This document shows, one piece after another, positions 58,451-64,000 of a stretch of DNA of 64,000 nt. The notes beneath the pieces were generated by a model that worked only from the letters and a program-made list of their open reading frames with translations, searched no databases and was not told the DNA's origin. A program made the translations under genes and the position numbers. Origin of the DNA: Casuarius casuarius. Its lineage: Eukaryota; Chordata; Aves; Casuariiformes; Casuariidae. Numbering within the stretch: position 1 is the first letter of the stretch; every line of letters starts with the position of its first letter. The DNA lies in contig PTFA01000092.1 of assembly GCA_003342895.1 (NCBI GenBank), positions 620,886 to 684,885 on the forward strand, in the 5' to 3' direction.

Positions 58451-61400
58451 GTGGCGAAAGGGCCTTAGCCAGCCACGGAGCAGTCAGAGCAAAGAGGGGC
58501 CTGCAGGCAGTTTATTTCCCCACGGCACATGGGAAATTGTCTGCAGCGGTTCGAGACAACGCTCCGAAGTCACGGCTGCCTCCATATGATGCCCATATGC
58601 TCCATATAGGCTGAGGCAAGAGCAGCACCCAAGAAACAGCACTTGGCTGATGCGAACGGGAGGAGGTAGCTGAGGTCACGTCGAAACCCCAAGCGAGGAG
58701 CAGCGAGCACGTTCTGCCAGTGACACAGTGAGTCACCACGTCCTGCAAACACCGCACAAGCTCCCCAGGCCGCCTTCAGCGCCGGCTGGGCGGGAGCTCT
58801 GCTCCACTGCACGCGCCTCCGAGGAGCAGCGGAGGATGCTCCTCTGTCACTTAGCCGCGAGCGGGGATGGATGTTGGGAGACGGGTCCAGAAACAGTGAA
58901 AAGACCTCTCCCTCCTCCGTCCCGCTGGGGTTATTCCAGACAGCTGGGACACGTTGCACCCATGTGTCCCCTCTGCCCTTTCGTGGGCCAAGCGTGGCAT
59001 TCAAGGGCCAGATTTTCCCCGAGAAGCCACATACGTAGCTGAAACCAAACTCCAGCTGGTTCTGGAAGAACAACCCCAGGTGCCTGGATCCTGCCTGCGC
59101 TGAGACGTGGGTCCCAGTTAATGCAGCGCTGCCGAGTCTGGAAACAGAAAATAAATCCTGAAAGACAGCACGAGGACAACTTCCTAGCTAGGAGGTCCAG
59201 GTCCCGTAAGGAACACACCAGTCCGCTTGTGCTCATGCCCAGCGGCGGGACTGACAGAGGAGAATGTTACACTGAAACAGATCTCTAATTACTAATTGCT
59301 TGCCCTCTAACACTGCTAAAAACCAGGGGTATTTAGGAAAATTTAGGAAAAGACTCTGGCCTCTGAATAGCTGACTGAAGGAAGAGGGAGACCGTGACGG
59401 AGGTTTGCAGAGGTAACGTGTCCCCAGCTCAAACCGCTGGCCTTCGCCGCTACCCCTAACAATGCCCATAAAATGACTGATGATCAAAGGAGCCTTTTCC
59501 ATCCTGTAATTTTAGTATCAACTCCCCTTTCTCTGTAAAAGCCCTTTCAAAAGTTTAAAAATAAAATTCTTTTCCGCAGCGATTTCTATTCTTTCCTATT
59601 AAAGAAGAAAAAAAAAAGGGACAAGAAATTTGAACTTAACAAGTCCTTGCCAATGTATCATTGTTCCTTATCACACACTCCCTGGTGCCTTTTTTCCTGT
59701 CTTTGTTTAAAATGTCCAAGCAATGGGACCAATTCTCTCGACGGCTTATTCAACATCCTAATCGAGCTCCCAGGTAGGAAGAGAATTGCCTAAACCAACT
59801 TTTAATCCCTGCAACAAAAAAAAGCCCTCGTCCATGTCAAACACTGCCTGCGTAAATCACCTCCGACTTTGAGCGAAGCGCTGGTGTGGGTACACAGAGT
59901 GCTAAAAAGGATGACAGGTATCATCTGAAAGCGGGACTGACAGCTCCGCTTCCCGGTAACACACACTGCCTCCCACAAAGAGCCTGCTGACCTTCAGGAT
60001 GAGCAACCCGCGATGCCGTCAGTGACAACTGTGCAAAAACGGTGCCCAACTCGGTGCTATGAGCAGCTCTACGGGAGCGAGATCTAACAGGGAAATCAGA
60101 CGGCCGGTCAGTCGGCTTTTTAATTCGCTTCCTGCTTTCTGACCTCTTAAACCGGCCGAAGCTCACGTTTTCGGACTTTTTTCTTCTAGAAGGTTTTTAA
60201 GTGTGAATTCATTCTCTATAACCACCGGACTCCAGGAGCTGAACTTAAAACTGCAAGACATAGTAAAATGGTGAAGGTTATTGGAAGCAACTACTTCAAC
60301 TCACTTCATTTTGTAAGGAGAGTTGAAGAAATAGGATTGTTTAATCCAAAAAAAAGTGAAATAAAGAAGCAAATGTGAGCTCCTTGTATTGCATAAAGAT
60401 CGTCACACGGGGAAGAGACAAAGATGTTCTCCACGCGCACTGGAGACGGGGAAAAGAGGACTTTACCCGCAGCACGGGAGATGCAGGCTAGCGTATGGTG
60501 GGAGCGGGAGAGTCAGCAACTGGGAACAATGAAGTTATCCCAGAGAATTCCGGATGGGACACAGTCTGATTCACGAGATAGCCATGAATACTGGGGTCCC
60601 CTTTTCCTCCTCCACCTTCCTTCAAGAGATGGAAAGTTGATCAATTGTTTTTCCTTGGGATTTAAGGACGGAAGCCGAATTGAACATGGCTTTTCCTGTT
60701 TTGGTCACTGTAATCCGAATATTGTGATTGGGTCCATGCAGGCCATGTAAAAGCTCAGGAAACATCTAGCCAAAAGATAAGAGGTGCTTGCATTAAAATA
60801 CCGCTTGGCTTCGATGTGTATGTTAACCAGGAGGAGAAGCTCTTTTGTGCAAGGCAGGGCAGGCCCCGGTCGCTCACCCGGCTCTCACCACAGCTGTGCA
60901 GAGGGGCGGGAACCGCACGAGTTTGAAGGCCAAACCCGATTCATTCCTATCTCTGAACATGTTATTAAATATTTGGTTTTGTTGAGTTTGCCTTGCTCTG
61001 TGTGTACCAACCTGGAGTTAGGTCTGGCTTTTGTGTCTTACGGCATCTTTTATTTGAGCTGAAAACAACTGCACCGCAAAGCTCAGCCCGATCTCCGGAC
61101 AGTTTCCAGGTGACGGATGACCTGGTCCACACGCAAGTCACCGTCTGTCCAGCCTGCTAAGCTGGGCTGGGAGGACGCAGGATTGCACACCGGGCCGGGC
61201 ACGCACCCCTGCGAAGAGCCCGCTGGCCACAGCTCTCCCACGGCTGTGGGGCAGGACACAGACCCTGCTGCGACCGCAAGAGCACGGGACCCGGGACGGC
61301 GAGAGCCCACTGCGCGAACGTCACACGCGGCAACAGACTCGCTACGCCTGGGTTCGCCAGAAAGTTGATGTTTCCACTGAATTTGGGGCAAACAGAAAGG

Positions 61401-63680
61401 CTAAGCATGAGGACCTGGGGGTCAGTCAGCCTGTTGAGCACCTCCTGGGCTGGGATGGGGAAGAATCCTTCCTTCCTTCCTTCCCACCGGCAACGAAACA
61501 GGACGGGCAGATCTCGCCGCCTCGGCTGCCGCCACGCAGGCCTGCCCACCACAGCTGCTTTTACAGGAGAGACTTCTTCCAGTCCAGCTTCAGCAGGAGG
61601 GAGCAGGTTGCATCTGCACCCCTGTGCATCAGATCGAGAGCATTGCTACGGCCCAGTGCAAAAGGAGGATGTGAACCCTGATCTTGTGTGGTGCTGCCCT
61701 GCACCAGGAACACCTCATCCAGGGGCCAGAGCCACGGCGGGGTCCCACCACCCTGCTGACGCTGAGAGCCAGCCAGTCCAGAGAACAAGTTTGCTGCGGG
61801 AAACACAAAAAAGGCTCTGACGCCCTGAGGGCCAGAACAGAGAGAGCAGCCTGCACTTGCCCTGCCACCAGCTCTGGCGGGTGCCGAGAGGATGCCCAGG
61901 GCCCCCGTAGCGGCAAATGCCCAGACACCAAAGCCGGCAAGAGACCTGCCGCTTCCTTCTCTTGCAAACCCATCCCAGGGTGAGAGCAAGAGAAACGGCA
62001 GCTCCGCGGCCTCGGCCAAAACGCCAAGTGACCCCAGCAGGCCAGGCCAGGGCAGGCAGCCTGGACCGTTACCGCAATCACCTCCGGCAGCCAGGCCTTC
62101 TTCAGAAGAAACCCAGCTCGGAGTTCAGCTTTCCCTAAACTCGCGCCAAGCCTTGCCGCGGTGTCCCTGCCTTGCCTCTGCCAGAATTATTCTCCATCAG
62201 CGCCGGGAGCACGGAGAGAAACAGGCCCCTGCATAGTTCACATGCACACAGTTTGAAACTCTATTAAGGACTTTGATTACTAAATACAAAAGGATAAACA
62301 TTTTTCTTTTCAAATCCAATTACCCCGCTGCTATTTATGCGAAGGGAAGCCAGCATTCTCTCCCCGCCAGGACGTGGAAACCCTGCGGTCAATTTAACGG
62401 GCAGCCTGCTCCTTGGTTAAAATAGACATCGTTACACAACTCAGTTACTCATCTCCTATCTAGCTAGTATTACTCAGTAAGGCTCCTTCTTCCCCTACTA
62501 CCCAGCTCATACTCACAATCTCCATTTTACAAACCGAAGCAACTGACTCACAGGAAGGGCAAGGGCAACGTTTTCAAAGGCAGCTGCAGGGTCCATATTT
62601 AGCTATCGAAATAAGCGGTCTGGTTTTTCACTGACTCAGACGGAGCCCAGCTTGTTCAGCAAAGAATCGCAGCACCCAAGCTTGAAAGTTTTCTTCTCCG
62701 CGGTCGCGGCCAAGGTCGCTGGCCGCATCGGGGACCGCCGGCACGCTCCCATGGGTCCCGCTCCAGGAGCGGGAAGCAAAGACGGCAACGTGAGCAGCAC
62801 TTCAGTAGCGCTCAGAGAGGCTTCCCAGGCATTTCATATTTGGAATTATTCTCCTCTCAGCCCAAGGACAGAAGTGTTTAAAAAAAGAAAGGGAAAATCT
62901 GTCTTCTGAGTGGGGGGAAAAATACATGTCTCTCCTCAGACAGCAAACTTCCAGGTTTCCCCTCCCCACTTCCCTGGCGCCTCACGTTCTCCAGAGCAGA
63001 CGCGCATGCATCAGTTCACTCGCAAACAGCTCAAGTTCGGCACGTTTTGGCAATCAATCCTTGCCGTGGTTTAGTCTGCCAGCCATCGCAAACCCAACGA
63101 GGAAGAGGAGGGCAGTGACTAAGGCCCCAGGCAGGAGCATGCACCTAGGAACTTCCAAAGGTCGCGATATGCAAATCGATCGCCCATTAAGCAACTTTCG
63201 CTGCTGAAAGATTTCAGCGCGGAAGGAGTTTTTCCGGGAAAACAAGGTAAACGCAAGCGGTGGTTGCAGGGAGGCTCTGGCCCCACCAACGCCCTCGTGC
63301 TGTTGAGGGCAGCTCGGGTCAGGCCGCCCCGGAAACCGGCTCCGGAGCCCCAGTGAGAGCCCCAGTGAGCACTTTCGCAAGCACTGAGGTGCAGCACGGA
63401 CAGGACGTGTCACGGGGTCACCGACCAAACCGGGCCGCGGCACTGGAGCCCTGCTCGCCCTCCCGCCCAGCACGGCCTCCCCCGGGGGACGCAGACGCCG
63501 CCGTCCCCAGGCCTGGCCCTGCTGGGGAACTGGCTCGGAGAAAGGGCACGACGCAGCGGGGTGGCTTCAGTCCCCGCCGGCACCAGGGCGTCGAGGACGG
63601 GTCACCCCAGCCCGGCTGCGAGCACCGCTCACCTTCACAGACACCCCAGCACGCAGTGCCCAAGCAACAGCCTGGGGCAG
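58451..63680. other. upstream flank of UCKL1, no gene recognised
   Basis: Mixed-composition sequence with AT-rich patches at about 59500-59860, 60160-60400 and 62250-62500. In human the next gene on this side is ZNF512B, but no zinc-finger (CxxC...HxxxH) coding exon is visible here. The short open frames are unremarkable. Confidence 0.45.
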
Positions 63681-63684
63681 CGCA

Positions 63685-63930
63685 GCCAGCTCTGGGGGGG
63701 ACATTCCTGCCCCCCCAGGCCCTGCCCTGGGCGATGCCCCCAGCTCTGGGGGGGACATTCCTGCCCCCCTAGGCGATGCCCCCAGTTGTGGGGCAGGGAC
63801 GTCCCTGCCCCCCAAGCACTGCCCTGGGTGATGCCCCCAGCTGTGGGGCGGGACGGCCCTGCCCCCGGGGGCGGGTGGCACACGCGACCCCCAGGCCCTG
63901 CCCCAGGCAGCGGGGGCAGCTCCGGGCGGG
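63685..63930. repeat. irregular GC-rich minisatellite at the right edge
   Basis: Units of the form CAGCTSTGGGG...GACRTYCCTGCCCCCC...GGGYGATGCCCC start at about 63687, 63741, 63783 and 63839, so spacing varies from 42 to 56 bp. It lies in a CpG-rich stretch (about 63250-64000) that runs off the window. Confidence 0.75.
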
Positions 63931-64000
63931 ACGCCCCCTCCCCCGGCCCGGCCCGGGGACGAGGCCAGCGCCGGGGCGGGCCGGGGCGGGCCGGGCCCGG

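Noticed and set aside
60424..60750. A 108-aa + strand open frame in more balanced sequence
   Set aside because: No recognisable domain, no splice or promoter context, and length expected by chance.
63054..63473. A 139-aa - strand frame ending in a hydrophobic segment
   Set aside because: The hydrophobic stretch alone is not evidence; the rest is Arg/Pro-rich CpG-derived sequence with no homology I can name.
58451..64000. Expected neighbour ZNF512B on the upstream side of UCKL1
   Set aside because: No C2H2 zinc-finger exon was found in any frame, so it is not called; it may lie beyond the window.

Overview
The window looks like a draft-assembly piece of a sauropsid genome, most likely a bird microchromosome. 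Genes have vertebrate exon/intron structure with short introns, much of the sequence is very GC-rich, and CRH2, a gene absent from placental mammals, is present. DNAJC5 next to UCKL1 matches human 20q13.33 and, as I recall, chicken chromosome 20. Two N-runs (2617-2740, 36838-36892) and scattered single Ns show draft quality. No bacterial, CRISPR, tRNA or rRNA signal was seen.

Layout, left to right. (1) 1-18.46 kb is AT-rich and holds DNAJC5 on the + strand: the 3' part of intron 1, all four coding exons (198-aa cysteine string protein) and a candidate 3' UTR of about 7.4 kb. (2) 20.0-22.7 kb, at a sharp rise in GC, holds a decayed + strand gene of the MuRF family (TRIM54/55/63-like). Its RING start, RING-end exon, B-box exon and the 96-nt TRIM coiled-coil exon are still readable, but frameshifts, a stop codon and lost zinc ligands show it is a pseudogene. 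(3) 26.1-27.2 kb holds an intact CRH2 (second corticotropin-releasing hormone) gene on the - strand with 5' UTR intron, TATA box, duplicated E-box module and poly(A) signal. (4) 27.2-37.3 kb is GC-rich intergenic sequence with TG-rich and 46-bp tandem repeats, AT-rich islands that look like enhancers, and a YY1-type site cluster. (5) 37.3-57.5 kb is UCKL1 on the - strand: 15 coding exons including a 17-nt microexon, 533 aa, uridine kinase plus UPRTase-like domains. (6) 57.5-64 kb holds the UCKL1 CpG-island promoter, then sequence with no recognised gene.

The main result is the gene block DNAJC5(+), MuRF pseudogene(+), CRH2(-). It copies, in order and orientation, the human chromosome 8 block DNAJC5B(+), TRIM55(+), CRH(-). 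The three loci therefore appear to be whole-genome-duplication partners of that block. The middle member, a fourth MuRF-type gene, has died here while its neighbours stayed intact. All assignments come from reading the translated sequence against remembered family sequences; no database search was run.
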